Positions 36,284 through 45,230 are shown, counted from the first letter of the stretch. The stretch is 64,000 nucleotides of DNA from Paenibacillus sp. J2TS4 (GCF_018403245.1 NZ_BOSH01000003.1:310001-374000), one strand, 5' to 3'. Translations and numbers: made by a program. Notes: generated from the letters alone by a model not told the origin.

Positions 36284-37251
36284 CACACGAATCTGCCAAA
36301 CGGAAGCTGCTCGTTCTCGTAGGCCCGACAGCCGTAGGCAAAACAAGGCTGAGCCTGGAGATCGCCGAATCGTTCGGCTGCGAAATCATTTCCGGCGATT
36401 CCATGCAGGTTTACCGGGGGATGGATATTGGCACAGCCAAAGCGACGAAGGACGAACGGAGCCGAATTCTTCATCATATGATCGATATTCATGATCCGGA
36501 TTATCCGTTTTCCGTTGCGGAATTTCAGGACAGGTCCCGGACGCTGATCGAGCAGATCTCCGAACGGGGAAGGCTTCCTTTTATCGTTGGAGGAACCGGA
36601 TTGTATATCGAATCGTTATGCTATGGCTTTCAGTTCAGCGATGCGGGCTCGGACGAGGCCTTCCGCGAGGAACAACTGGCTTACCTTAAGAGCAAGGGAG
36701 AGCAAGCTTTGCATGATAAGCTTCGTCAGATCGATCCGCCGACTGCGGAGAGGCTGCATCCTAACGATCATCGGAGAGTCATCCGGGCACTCGAAGTCGC
36801 CCATTTGACGGGCATCCCGATGTCGCAGCATCTGGCCGGACAGCGTAAAGAATCACCATATGATCTTTGCTTAATAGGCTTGACAATGGACAGGCAGTTA
36901 CTATATAAACGTATTGAAGACAGAATCGATCAGATGGTCGAGGAGGGCCTCGTTGAAGAAGTGAAGGGGCTTCGCCTTCTCGGATACGGTGATGATCTCG
37001 TCTCCATGCAGGGACTCGGCTATAAGGAAATCACCGCTTATCTGCGCGGAGAACTGTCTTGGGAAGATGCAATAGTGCTGCTTAAGCGCAATACGAGACG
37101 CTTTGCCAAGCGTCAGCTTTCCTGGTTCAGACATATGAAGGACATCCGTTGGGTCGATGTTTCGGAGACGTCAAATTTTTCTAAACATTTGCTGACAATT
37201 AATGATATAATAGCAGGAAAGTTGATTTCCCCTACGGAATATACTTCCTGA
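36277..37251 (+). CDS. miaA: tRNA dimethylallyltransferase MiaA
   Basis: The 324-residue protein has Walker A GPTAVGKT at residues 16-23, the family motifs SGDSMQVYRGMDIGTAK and PFIVGGTGLYIESL, and HPNDHRRVIRALEV. C-terminal LVSMQGLGYKEITAYL and RNTRRFAKRQLSWFR are also typical. It transfers a dimethylallyl group to A37 of tRNAs that read UNN codons. It overlaps the upstream methyltransferase gene and is followed by hfq, the conserved miaA-hfq order. Confidence 0.98.
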   Translation: MVTHESAKRKLLVLVGPTAVGKTRLSLEIAESFGCEIISGDSMQVYRGMDIGTAKATKDERSRILHHMIDIHDPDYPFSVAEFQDRSRTLIEQISERGRLPFIVGGTGLYIESLCYGFQFSDAGSDEAFREEQLAYLKSKGEQALHDKLRQIDPPTAERLHPNDHRRVIRALEVAHLTGIPMSQHLAGQRKESPYDLCLIGLTMDRQLLYKRIEDRIDQMVEEGLVEEVKGLRLLGYGDDLVSMQGLGYKEITAYLRGELSWEDAIVLLKRNTRRFAKRQLSWFRHMKDIRWVDVSETSNFSKHLLTINDIIAGKLISPTEYTS

Positions 37252-37328
37252 TACAGAATAATGAACACCTAATGAACAAGATCGTTTAAGTGGCTGTCTG
37301 TTCCAACTATTTGAAGGAGGACCAATGG

Positions 37329-37571
37329 ATGAACAAAACAATTAATATTCAGGACAATTTTCTCAACTCGTTGCGTAAAGAAAGCGTGCCCGTCACTGTT
37401 TACTTGACCAACGGCTTTCAAATTCGCGGACTGATTAAAGCATTCGATAATTTTACAATTATTATCGATAGCGAAGGCAGACAGCAAATGGTATACAAGC
37501 ATGCGATTTCGACGTTTACTCCGATGAGATCGGTATCCTTTGCACCCGAAGCGGATTCGGATAGACAGTAG
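37329..37571 (+). CDS. hfq: RNA chaperone Hfq
   Basis: The 80-residue protein has the Sm1 region [20 protein letters not shown], the loop [20 protein letters not shown], and the Sm2 motif [11 protein letters not shown]. The C-terminal tail is short, as in Gram-positive Hfq. It forms a hexameric ring that binds small RNAs and mRNAs. ATG 37329 is correct: GAAGGAGGA lies upstream, and the ATG four bases earlier is in a closed frame. Confidence 0.98.
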   Translation: MNKTINIQDNFLNSLRKESVPVTVYLTNGFQIRGLIKAFDNFTIIIDSEGRQQMVYKHAISTFTPMRSVSFAPEADSDRQ

Positions 37572-37598
37572 TCTTTCGATTATGATAAGTTTGAGCAT

Positions 37599-37637
37599 AC
37601 CCTTACACCTGTCCCAGGTTAAGGGTTGTTCTTTTTC
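37599..37637 (+). terminator. Rho-independent terminator after hfq
   Basis: ACCCTTACACCTG and CAGGTTAAGGGT form a stem with one bulge around TCC, followed by TTGTTCTTTTT. Confidence 0.85.
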
Positions 37638-37738
37638 TAGCGGAATTTTTCGTCCCGCTTTTGATATACCCTTCCATATAGAGCCGGTGTAACCATTCCC
37701 ACGCCCTGAATAAGCAAGATAGGCGCAGTCTATTTTAA

Positions 37739-37935
37739 CTATATAAATTGAACTAATGAAGGAATAGCTCATGAAGTGGAGAAAGAAAGATGCTTCCAGG
37801 GCGAGTTTTGGCTTTGTATTCCTACCATCCGAAGGCCCATCTATATAGAAGGAATACAAAACAAGATGTTTGAAGCTTCGGAGGCACTTTCCTTCGGAAC
37901 GGAATGAGAGCTATTCTTTAGTTCAACATATATAG
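37739..37935. repeat. Structured repeat family X, copy 2 (197 bp, terminal inverted repeats)
   Basis: CTATATAAATTGAACTAA at the left end pairs with TTAGTTCAACATATATAG at the right end with two mismatches. An inner arm TTGTATTCCT pairs perfectly with AGGAATACAA. Core blocks 37769-37841 and 37864-37907 match copy 1 at 24462-24725, but the loop of copy 1 is replaced here by a shorter one. Confidence 0.75.
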
Positions 37936-38174
37936 CTTCTTTGCGGAAGTGCTTGGAAAAATTTAGTAATTGATTCAGGAAAGTCGGGAAAGGGTTAATG
38001 GATACGGGAGGATTGGCGACCGTCCATATAGGTATGTTAGGCTATTATCTAGGGCGGATGAAACTTTTACCGGTTCATTTTCGTTAATATATTTGAGAAG
38101 GTAAGTGAAGGTGGTTAACTAGTACAAAAATAGAGAGAAGTCGAACTTCAGTAAAGAATCAGGGGGAGAGAATC

Positions 38175-40721
38175 GTGACATCGAAGAAAAAAGCAAAAAC
38201 TAAACCGAAGAAACGCGTCTTTACCTGGAAGAAAATGACTGCTGTTAGTTTAGTCACCGCCGCTTTAGCGATAGTTGTGGCCTTAGCCGGATATTTAATT
38301 ATTATTTATATGGGGAAAAATATATTGGATGAGCAGGCCAATAAATTGCAGCTTACCGAAGGATCCGTAGTTCTGGATGCCGATGGTAACGAGGTGGCCA
38401 AGCTGTATAATCGAGAAAACCGGGAACTGGTTTCCAAAGATGACATTCCGAAGCTCGTGACCGGTGCTTTTATCGCGACCGAGGACAGAAGGTTTACAGA
38501 GCATACCGGAATCGATCTGTGGGCTATTGGCCGGGCCTTGGTGAAGGACGTCATCGCCCGCAAGGCGGTGGAGGGCGGCAGCACGATTACTCAGCAGTTG
38601 GCCAAAAATATGTTCCTCAGCGCGGACAAGACGGTGTTCCGGAAAGCTACCGAGGTGTCTATTGCGATAGCTTTGGAGGAGCGCTTCACTAAAGATCAGA
38701 TAATGGAAATGTACCTCAATCGGATTTATTTTGGCAGCGGAGCGTGGGGGATCAAGCTGGCCTCATACCGCTATTTCGGGATATCGGATTTGAACGACCT
38801 GGAGCTATGGCAGATCGCCACTTTGGCTGCCCTGCCGAAAGCGCCGACCACCTATTCTCCCATCAATAATCCGGAGAAGTCCAAGGAGCGGCGGGGAGTC
38901 GTCCTGACTCTGATGAACCAGCAGGGACTGATTACAACGGAGCAAATGAATGAGGCCAAGGAGGTTGATTACGACCCGTCCATGGCTAAGGAAATTCAGA
39001 CGGACAACAAGTTTCCAACGTATATTGATTATGTGCTGCTGGAAGCTAACAAGCTTTATGGGATAGACGAAGAGGAGTTGCTGCTGGGCGGCTATCGGAT
39101 CCAGACTACGCTGAACGCTAACGCGCAATCGATTATGGAAGAAACGTTCAAGAACGATAATCTGTTCCAGCCCAAAACTGATAAACAAACTCAGGCCATG
39201 CAGGGGAGTATGGTTATTCTGGATAATGAGACCGGCGGGATCGTGGCGATGATCGGTGGTCGGGATTATGAGCGCAAAGGATGGAACCGGGCGGTCATCA
39301 AGCAGCAGCCGGGCTCTGCGTTCAAGCCGATTATCAGCTTTGCTCCAGCTATCGAGTCCGGCAAGTTCACCCCGTATTCGATGCTGAAGGATGAGAAGAT
39401 GTCGTTCAACGGCTATTCTCCCAACAACCTGAGCGGTAAATACCGGGGAGAAGTAACGATGTTTGACGCAATCAAGTATTCCTGGAATATGCCAGCCGTT
39501 TGGCTGTTGAATGAAGTGGGATTAAAGAATGCGATGAATTTTGCCAGCGGTCTGGGCATCACCTTCGATGAGAAGGACAGGAACCTGGCGATTGCGCTCG
39601 GCGGAATGACGTATGGAGTTTCCCCACTGGAGCTGGCGCATGCGTACAGTGCTTTCGCCAATGACGGAATTCAGCACGAGGCACATGCTATTGTCAGCAT
39701 CAAGGACCGGGCAGGCAAAGAGATAGCCGCCTTCAAAGGGGAGAAAGGCAAACGGGTCATGAAGGAATCGACGGCCCGCGCGATGACGAGTTTGATGCAA
39801 AAAGTAGTGGAGCCGGGAGGAACGGGAGCGAAGGCGGCGATGAACCGCCCAGTAGCGGGTAAAACAGGATCCACTCAGCATCCATTCGTCGATAAGCGTG
39901 ACAAGGATATATGGTTTGCAGGCTACACGCCGGAATGGACGGCTGCGGTCTGGATGGGCTTTGATAAAGCGGACAAAGATCACTATGTGACCATCTCAAG
40001 CGGGCAGCCTGCTGCCATATTCAAGGAGGTTATGTCCAAAGCGCTGGACAAGTCGAAATATCCGATCAAACCTTTTCCCAATTCAAAGGTAGAGGAAGAA
40101 CCGCCGGTTGAGGAGGAAAAGCCGGATGCAGTAACGGATTTTAACGCCCAATATGATGACAAGAGCCGGACGGTCCGGATGTCCTGGCAGCCGCTTGACG
40201 GTAATGTAGACTATAAAATTTACCGGAAAGGCTCGAAGGAGGCTGACTTCAGCTTCCTGTTGCAGGTCAAGTCTGCGGAAGCGAACGATATTTCGGCTTT
40301 CCCGGGGGAAAGCTATCAATATTATGTGGAAGCTTATAATCCGGAAAAGGATACGGCGGGAGATAAATCGAACGTAGTGGAAGTTCATATCCCGGATGAG
40401 AACGGGGAGCAGAGTCCATCCCCAAGCCCGACCCCGGATCCTTCCGAATCACCGGACCCTGGCGATGATAAACATCCAAGCCCAAGTCCAAGTTCCAAAC
40501 CAAATCCAAGTCCGGGCCATACTCCCGACCCGGGTCACAGTCCGAATCCCAGTGTAACTCCGAGTCCATCACCGACACCCGATCCGGATCAAGGGGCGAA
40601 TGAGCCCGCCCCTGATCCGTCTTCCCCGGCTTCGACGAAGAAGCCGGAGGAGACCCCGGTGGATGATCCGATTCCGGAGGGGCCAGAGACGGAGGAAGAC
40701 GGAGAGAACGCGGATAACTAA
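38175..40721 (+). CDS. Class A penicillin-binding protein (PBP1A family, PonA-like)
   Basis: The 848-residue protein has a basic N-terminal tail, one membrane anchor (about 23-48) and a GT51 glycosyltransferase domain with ATEDRRFTEHTGIDL near 100 and GGSTITQQLAKNMFLS near 134. The transpeptidase carries the active-site serine in PGSAFKP near 379, SWN near 434 and KTGS near 562. A fibronectin type III-like domain (about 650-735) follows, and the last 110 residues are a Pro/Ser/Asp-rich tail. It polymerises and cross-links peptidoglycan on the outer face of the membrane. The FN3 domain and tail resemble PonA of Bacillus, but the recU neighbour of ponA is absent. Start is GTG 38175 with AGGGGGAGAG upstream. 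Confidence 0.95.
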   Translation: MTSKKKAKTKPKKRVFTWKKMTAVSLVTAALAIVVALAGYLIIIYMGKNILDEQANKLQLTEGSVVLDADGNEVAKLYNRENRELVSKDDIPKLVTGAFIATEDRRFTEHTGIDLWAIGRALVKDVIARKAVEGGSTITQQLAKNMFLSADKTVFRKATEVSIAIALEERFTKDQIMEMYLNRIYFGSGAWGIKLASYRYFGISDLNDLELWQIATLAALPKAPTTYSPINNPEKSKERRGVVLTLMNQQGLITTEQMNEAKEVDYDPSMAKEIQTDNKFPTYIDYVLLEANKLYGIDEEELLLGGYRIQTTLNANAQSIMEETFKNDNLFQPKTDKQTQAMQGSMVILDNETGGIVAMIGGRDYERKGWNRAVIKQQPGSAFKPIISFAPAIESGKFTPYSMLKDEKMSFNGYSPNNLSGKYRGEVTMFDAIKYSWNMPAVWLLNEVGLKNAMNFASGLGITFDEKDRNLAIALGGMTYGVSPLELAHAYSAFANDGIQHEAHAIVSIKDRAGKEIAAFKGEKGKRVMKESTARAMTSLMQKVVEPGGTGAKAAMNRPVAGKTGSTQHPFVDKRDKDIWFAGYTPEWTAAVWMGFDKADKDHYVTISSGQPAAIFKEVMSKALDKSKYPIKPFPNSKVEEEPPVEEEKPDAVTDFNAQYDDKSRTVRMSWQPLDGNVDYKIYRKGSKEADFSFLLQVKSAEANDISAFPGESYQYYVEAYNPEKDTAGDKSNVVEVHIPDENGEQSPSPSPTPDPSESPDPGDDKHPSPSPSSKPNPSPGHTPDPGHSPNPSVTPSPSPTPDPDQGANEPAPDPSSPASTKKPEETPVDDPIPEGPETEEDGENADN

Positions 40722-40760
40722 CGCCAAGGGAACATCATCAAGACATACATACTAATGACG

Positions 40761-40797
40761 AATTACTTTTTGATGCTATTGCATAGAAGTGATTTTT
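40761..40797 (+). terminator. Probable terminator after the PBP gene
   Basis: AATTACTTTTTGATGC and GCATAGAAGTGATT pair imperfectly around TATT, with a T-run after the stem. Confidence 0.5.
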
Positions 40798-40857
40798 CTA
40801 ATACTCATTTCAAACACTAATTCCAGCTACTAAATATCAATTCAGAGGTGTACGTAA

Positions 40858-41562
40858 GTGAACATAATTGGCACAGGTACTAAAATTATTGTGGCCTGCG
40901 GGTTGGCAGCAATGCTTCTTGCAGGCTGTGGCAGCAAGCAAGCAGGGGAGACAACGGGCGGAACTCCGCAGACACCGCCGCCGGCCGCTTCCCCTGCCCC
41001 GACGGAGTCCAACAATCAAGGCAAGAAATGGTCGCAGCCGCCGGCCATGACCATCGATCCCGATAAAAAGTATCAAGCGGAATTTGACACGAGTAAAGGC
41101 TCGTTTACTATTGAATTATTTGCCAAGGAAGCGCCCAATACGGTAAATAACTTCGTGTTTTTGGCTAATGAAGGTTTTTATGAAGGGGTGACTTTTCATA
41201 GGATTATTGAGACCTTCATGATCCAGACCGGAGATCCGACCGGAACCGGTACAGGGACTCCTGGTTACTATATCAAGGACGAGCTGGAATCGGGCTACTC
41301 CTATGAGCCGGGAATCGTGGCGATGGCCAAGTCGGGAAAAGACCGGAACGGCAGTCAGTTCTTTATTTGCACCGGTGAAGACAGTAAAAGCTTGAATTTG
41401 GACCCTGTTTATTCGATATTCGGCAAAGTCATTGATGGGATAGAAACGGTGGAGGACATTGCGGCTACCCCGGTCAAGATGAATCCGGGGGGCATCGACC
41501 GGAACCCAAGTCTTCCTACAGAGACCGTGACGATCAACAAAATTGTGATCCACGAAAGCTAA
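40858..41562 (+). CDS. Peptidyl-prolyl cis-trans isomerase lipoprotein (cyclophilin type)
   Basis: The 234-residue protein has a lipoprotein signal (VACGLAAMLLAGCG with the lipobox cysteine), a Pro/Thr/Ala-rich linker to about residue 65, and a cyclophilin domain. The cyclophilin motifs are GSFTIELFAKEAPNTVNNFV, VTFHRIIETFMIQTGDP, and GIVAMAKSGKDRNGSQFFI. It catalyses proline isomerisation of secreted proteins outside the membrane. Start is GTG 40858 with AGAGGTG upstream. The next gene begins within 40 bases, so the two form an operon. Confidence 0.94.
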   Translation: MNIIGTGTKIIVACGLAAMLLAGCGSKQAGETTGGTPQTPPPAASPAPTESNNQGKKWSQPPAMTIDPDKKYQAEFDTSKGSFTIELFAKEAPNTVNNFVFLANEGFYEGVTFHRIIETFMIQTGDPTGTGTGTPGYYIKDELESGYSYEPGIVAMAKSGKDRNGSQFFICTGEDSKSLNLDPVYSIFGKVIDGIETVEDIAATPVKMNPGGIDRNPSLPTETVTINKIVIHES

Positions 41563-41596
41563 AGTGAAAGCTGATTTTTCGCGCGAGGGGGAAAAC

Positions 41597-42220
41597 ATGA
41601 GAATGACAAAAAAGCGCCTTTGGCTAACCGCAGCCGGGGCGCTTATCGGACTGCTTGTCCTGTGGACCCTTTACGTGCAGTGGATGATTTTCTCGGCCCA
41701 GCATAACCAAAGCGCGGAAAGAGCTGATGCCGCCATCGTCCTCGGGGCCGCTCTGTGGAATGATGCCCCCAGCCCGGGACTTAGGGAAAGACTGGAGGGA
41801 GCCATCCAACTGTACGAGCAAGGAACGGTCGGAGCGATCCTAGTGTCCGGAGGACTCGGGGACAATGGATCGACGCTGACGGAGGCGGAAGGGATGAAAC
41901 GCTATTTATTAGAGCGGGGCATCCCCGAGACAGATATTTGGACGGAGACTGAAGCCAGGAATACGCTGCAAAATTTACAGTACAGCTTGCTAATTATGGA
42001 ATCGAATGGCTGGAAGCACGCGATTATTGTTACCCATCATTACCACGGTGCGCGGGCGCTGGATATGGCCGGATTTCTCGATTTTGATAAACCGCGGGTA
42101 TACACCGTCGATTCGAAAGTGATGAATATCCCTTGGCACAAAGCCAGGGAAACGTTGGCGTACGGGAAATGGACGCTGCAAAAATGGCTGATGAAGCTCG
42201 GACTGTCCGCTGCTTCATAA
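41597..42220 (+). CDS. SanA/YdcF-like membrane protein (DUF218)
   Basis: The 207-residue protein has one N-terminal membrane segment (LWLTAAGALIGLLVLWTLYV) and a DUF218 domain: ADAAIVLGAALWNDAPSPGL, AILVSGGLGDNGSTLTEAEG, TEARNTLQNLQYSLLIME, and AIIVTHHYHGARALDMAGF. The family includes SanA and ElyC, linked in enterobacteria to envelope integrity; the biochemical activity is unclear. ATG 41597 follows GAGGGGGAAAAC. It is co-directional with the cyclophilin lipoprotein. A different DUF218 gene in this window (20864) is broken. Confidence 0.9.
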   Translation: MRMTKKRLWLTAAGALIGLLVLWTLYVQWMIFSAQHNQSAERADAAIVLGAALWNDAPSPGLRERLEGAIQLYEQGTVGAILVSGGLGDNGSTLTEAEGMKRYLLERGIPETDIWTETEARNTLQNLQYSLLIMESNGWKHAIIVTHHYHGARALDMAGFLDFDKPRVYTVDSKVMNIPWHKARETLAYGKWTLQKWLMKLGLSAAS

Positions 42221-42305
42221 ACTCGTGTTCTTTTGGAAATTACGTGAGTTTAGTCTTACCGCTGTTATCTAACCTTTTTCTATACAATCCTTATCTAAAG
42301 CTTTC

Positions 42306-43073
42306 TTAGCTGCGGAGAATACGGTAATGGTATTGATATAACGGCTGGTAGCCCGCTTGAGCATAGAGGGCGAGGGCAGGCTTGTTGTTTGCGGCGACCT
42401 GCAAGTATAAACGGGAGGCGCCGTTCTGTTCGCTCCATTTGGTGAGACAGCGGATTAGACAGCGGCCCGCCCCTTGCCTGCGGTAGGCGGGGGAGATCAC
42501 TACGTTCGTGAAACCGGCCCAGCCTCTTTCGACGACGGCCGTTCCAACTCCGATCGTCTTGTTGTCCTTATTTTTGACCGATACAAAACGATGCCGGGGT
42601 CTGATTCCGGTAAAGATTTTTTCGTATACCGGTTTTCTGGTTTCAGAGAATTGCTCGAAAGCAATGAAATCATCGATCCATTCCGCAGTCGGAGCGGAAT
42701 AACCAACCGTCAGTTCGTTTACCGAATCGTTCAGACTGGTCTTCACTTCCTCCGTCGTCGCGATCATGACGGTAGTGACCATTTCTTTGTCATATTGTTT
42801 GCTCTCGAGAAGGTAGTCCAGCTCCGCAGGAGAAGCCGGGCTAATATGGTAGCATACCGGAAGACCGCGTTGGCGATAGAAGGATTCAATATCGTCAACC
42901 CAGCTTCTCTGAACAGGCATTTCCCCGCAAGTCCAGACGCTGTTTGCTCTGCGGGTCACTCCTTCGGCTGCTCTTAATATCCATGGTCCGTATGATTGCT
43001 GAACTATCGGAGGCCATGTATTGGCCGCCAACTCCTCAATGAAAGCAATAAGAGAGCGATCTTGTTCCTGCAT
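42306..43073 (-). CDS. GNAT family N-acetyltransferase
   Basis: The 255-residue protein has a C-terminal GNAT domain with the acetyl-CoA binding motif A as VVISPAYRRQGAGRCLI (about 190-206) and the motif B region LYLQVAANNKPALALYAQAG. The N-terminal half is a degenerate second GNAT-like or substrate module. The acceptor is unknown. ATG 43073 is preferred because GGAG lies nine bases upstream; the longer frame to 43154 has no site. It is transcribed alone, convergent with the SanA-like gene. Confidence 0.9.
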   Translation of the reverse strand: MQEQDRSLIAFIEELAANTWPPIVQQSYGPWILRAAEGVTRRANSVWTCGEMPVQRSWVDDIESFYRQRGLPVCYHISPASPAELDYLLESKQYDKEMVTTVMIATTEEVKTSLNDSVNELTVGYSAPTAEWIDDFIAFEQFSETRKPVYEKIFTGIRPRHRFVSVKNKDNKTIGVGTAVVERGWAGFTNVVISPAYRRQGAGRCLIRCLTKWSEQNGASRLYLQVAANNKPALALYAQAGYQPLYQYHYRILRS

Positions 43074-43239
43074 TCTTTTCAACTCCCGTCCACCAGATAC
43101 GTGCTTTACACCAAGCGTTTGAATGATAATACAATAAAATGAATATTTATACAATAGGTAGATTGTGATTTATGAATATTTTGGCTACGATCGTTTAGGT
43201 ATGCTGGCTTAAAATAGAATTATCTCACGACATGCTAAA

Positions 43240-43417
43240 TGGAATTTCTGTAGTTAGTTTTTGCCTTGTCCGCTATATTGCTTTCGCTAACTGGATAACC
43301 TACAGTTAAAAATCAAGGTATGGATGAATTGGCCAGATTTTGCCTGAACTAGCTGGAGTTTTTCCATTTATTTTACAAAATTGTTCTGATTAGATGGAAT
43401 TACCTGTATAAAATCCA
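43240..43417. repeat. Box array island 6: four 13-mers at 52/62/51 bp
   Basis: Boxes begin at 43240 (TGGAATTTCTGTA), 43292 (TGGATAACCTACA), 43354 (TGGAGTTTTTCCA) and 43405 (TGTATAAAATCCA). Flanks extend the palindrome as CTAAC...GTTAG. The dialect matches island 1. The 43074-43713 gap holds no other gene. Confidence 0.8.
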
Positions 43418-43713
43418 GTTAGTAGTTGACGTATGCGAGTAGGAGGTCAAGCGCTGATCTTGATACTTGAGCCGTTATGGATTCTACAGGCGCTCTCCCG
43501 TTGCGCGTTGCGGCGCTAGCATGGGATGGTCAGACCCATGGCGGTTATTTTTTGTTGTTCTATTATAAAGTGGAGCTGCACCAATCTTATAGAAATATCT
43601 CTTGCGCTTCTATGAGAAGCTGCAATAGGGCTGCGAGGAATCCGGCTTGTCCCGGCACCCTTTACTGGGCTCCTGCGTATACTGCTTACACCAAATACGC
43701 GAGGTGATCCGAT

Positions 43714-44283
43714 ATGAGCGGTCGATATACGGCAACCATCCACCGGCGTCCCGCCGACCATTCGCGGCAAATCAGCATTGTGTTAAACCCACCCGAACCG
43801 GCTTCCTCCGCAAACGCCGCCCCTTTATCCAAAATCGATAAAGCGCCCACCCGGCAATTCTCAGCCATTCTGACCCAATTGGATAAAATGATTGGGCTCG
43901 ACAACGTTAAAGAGCTGATTTATGAGATCTACGCGCTGCTGCTGATCAAGCAGTACCGGGCAGAGGCTGGGCTGCATTACGATGCCCACGTCTATCACAT
44001 GGTGTTCAAAGGCAACCCCGGAACGGGCAAAACAACGGTAGCCCGCATTGTCGCCAAGTTGCTCCATGAGCTGGGAGTGTTGTCCAAAGGTCATCTGATC
44101 GAGGTCGATCGGGCGGAATTGGTGGGGGAATACATCGGCCACACAGCACAGAAGACTAAGGAACTGGTCAAAAAATCGTTGGGCGGAGCTCTATTTATTG
44201 ATGAGGCCTACAGCTTGGCTCGTGGCGGGGACAAAGATTTCGGCAAAGAGGCGATCGACACGCTGGTTAAGGCGATGGTTTAG
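43714..44283 (+). pseudogene. spoVK: Truncated spoVK (AAA ATPase), 5' part only
   Basis: The 189-residue frame follows SpoVK from the N-terminus through Walker [14 protein letters not shown] and Walker [15 protein letters not shown], then stops right after [11 protein letters not shown]. Full-length SpoVK is near 320 residues; the sensor and lid regions are lost. An intact homologue lies on the opposite strand at 45317-46273 and shows that the break falls inside the conserved DTLVKxMEDN segment. This copy stands in the position where spoVK is found near hfq in Bacillus, so it may be the ancestral gene. The remnant of a serine recombinase begins 180 bases downstream. Excision-type restoration during sporulation, as for sigK, is possible but not shown. 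Confidence 0.85.
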
Positions 44284-44460
44284 ATTTTCAGGTATGGGGA
44301 TAGGAGAGTGTTTACAGGGATAAAGCTAGCAGTTCTAATAAAGCAGATAACATGGAGAAAGTATAAAATGGAAAAATGAGGTTAGGGGTTGTCAGCGGGG
44401 TGGATAAACATTGACATTCCGCACAATCATTGAAACAATAAAAAACGGATAATAATTAAG

Positions 44461-44847
44461 GTGCGACCAGATAGTTCTGGAATATTTATACAGAAGCAGC
44501 GAGGGAAAGCCGTGAATCATTTTAAAGGATTAATCAAATGCTTAAACTGTGGTAAAAATTATAAATTTAAACAGGAAAGAAAAAAGCCGACTTATCTATG
44601 CTCGGGCTTTGCAAATTATGGGAAAGAATTTTGTGCCCGTTTTTCCATCGCGGAGGAAGAGCTTTTTCATACGATAGAAAATCATTGGGCGAGATACGGG
44701 AGGGCCATCGAGACGAAGGAAGAGGCGGTATCTACCGTAAAGCTAATTGAAGTCAAAAATCGGGGATACGTCATTACTTATCAGGACGGGACCGAATCGA
44801 TCATTAATAGCTCGGATAGCGAGTATGGAATCAAAGTAAAATACTGA
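44461..44847 (+). pseudogene. C-terminal fragment of a large serine recombinase (zinc ribbon)
   Basis: The 128-residue frame contains HFKGLIKCLNCGKNYKFK and YLCSGFANYGKEFCARFSI, a C-x2-C / C-x-n-C zinc beta-ribbon as found after the catalytic and recombinase domains of large serine recombinases. The resolvase domain with its catalytic serine is absent, and upstream bases hold an in-frame stop at 44431, so this is a 5'-truncated remnant. The fragment starts without a ribosome site. Its place beside the broken spoVK suggests that an integrated element once ended here. Confidence 0.7.
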
Positions 44848-44950
44848 ATACATAAAAAAAAAAGTCCTCCCTCCGGGGAAAAATTGCTCTAGGACGACAT
44901 TAGGTCCGATCTGCATTCATTGTTGCAGGCGAGAGGGAGGAGGTTAAAGC

Positions 44951-45019
44951 ATGGAGATTGCCGCTTTTTACAGGAATCGTTAGGACGACATCAAGTTAGC
45001 TGAAAAGTGGCTTTTTTAA
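44951..45019 (+). pseudogene. Tiny gene with in-frame amber: MEIAAFYRNR-stop-DDIKLAEKWLF
   Basis: A very strong GAGGGAGGAGG stands seven bases before ATG 44951. The frame reads ten codons, hits TAG, then continues for eleven codons to TAA with amphipathic helix-like residues. It may be a nonsense-broken small gene. The 11 bases TAGGACGACAT spanning the stop recur at 44890-44900. Confidence 0.35.
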
Positions 45020-45023
45020 TATG

Positions 45024-45230
45024 TTAAGAACGGACCATTTTATTGCTTAAATTCTCCACAACCGGGAGCATTCGGGCTTCTTTTTCCATCGTGTTCTGGC
45101 ATAAAGGACAAGCTGGAATGTCCGTAAAGGAAAAATCTTGTCTCATCCAACCATTACATTCCGGGCTGGTGCAGGACCAGACTTCTGTTTCTTTTTGCTC
45201 AATTTCCTCAAAAGTTTTGCGTGAATACAA
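45024..45230 (-). CDS. YdjO-like cold-inducible zinc-ribbon protein
   Basis: The 68-residue protein has four cysteines in two pairs (WSCTSPECNGWMRQDFSF and IPACPLCQNTM) followed by a short basic tail (MLPVVENLSNKM), the pattern of YdjO-type small proteins of Bacilli. The function is unknown. It probably binds zinc. TTG 45230 is preferred because GGAGGG lies six to seven bases upstream; the longer frame to 45260 reads through that site. It lies downstream of the intact spoVK on the same strand. Confidence 0.8.
   Translation of the reverse strand: MYSRKTFEEIEQKETEVWSCTSPECNGWMRQDFSFTDIPACPLCQNTMEKEARMLPVVENLSNKMVRS

Noticed and set aside
37269..37859. 196-codon minus-strand open frame across hfq and repeat copy 2
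   Set aside because: It is antisense to hfq and its other part lies in a repeat that occurs twice in the window.
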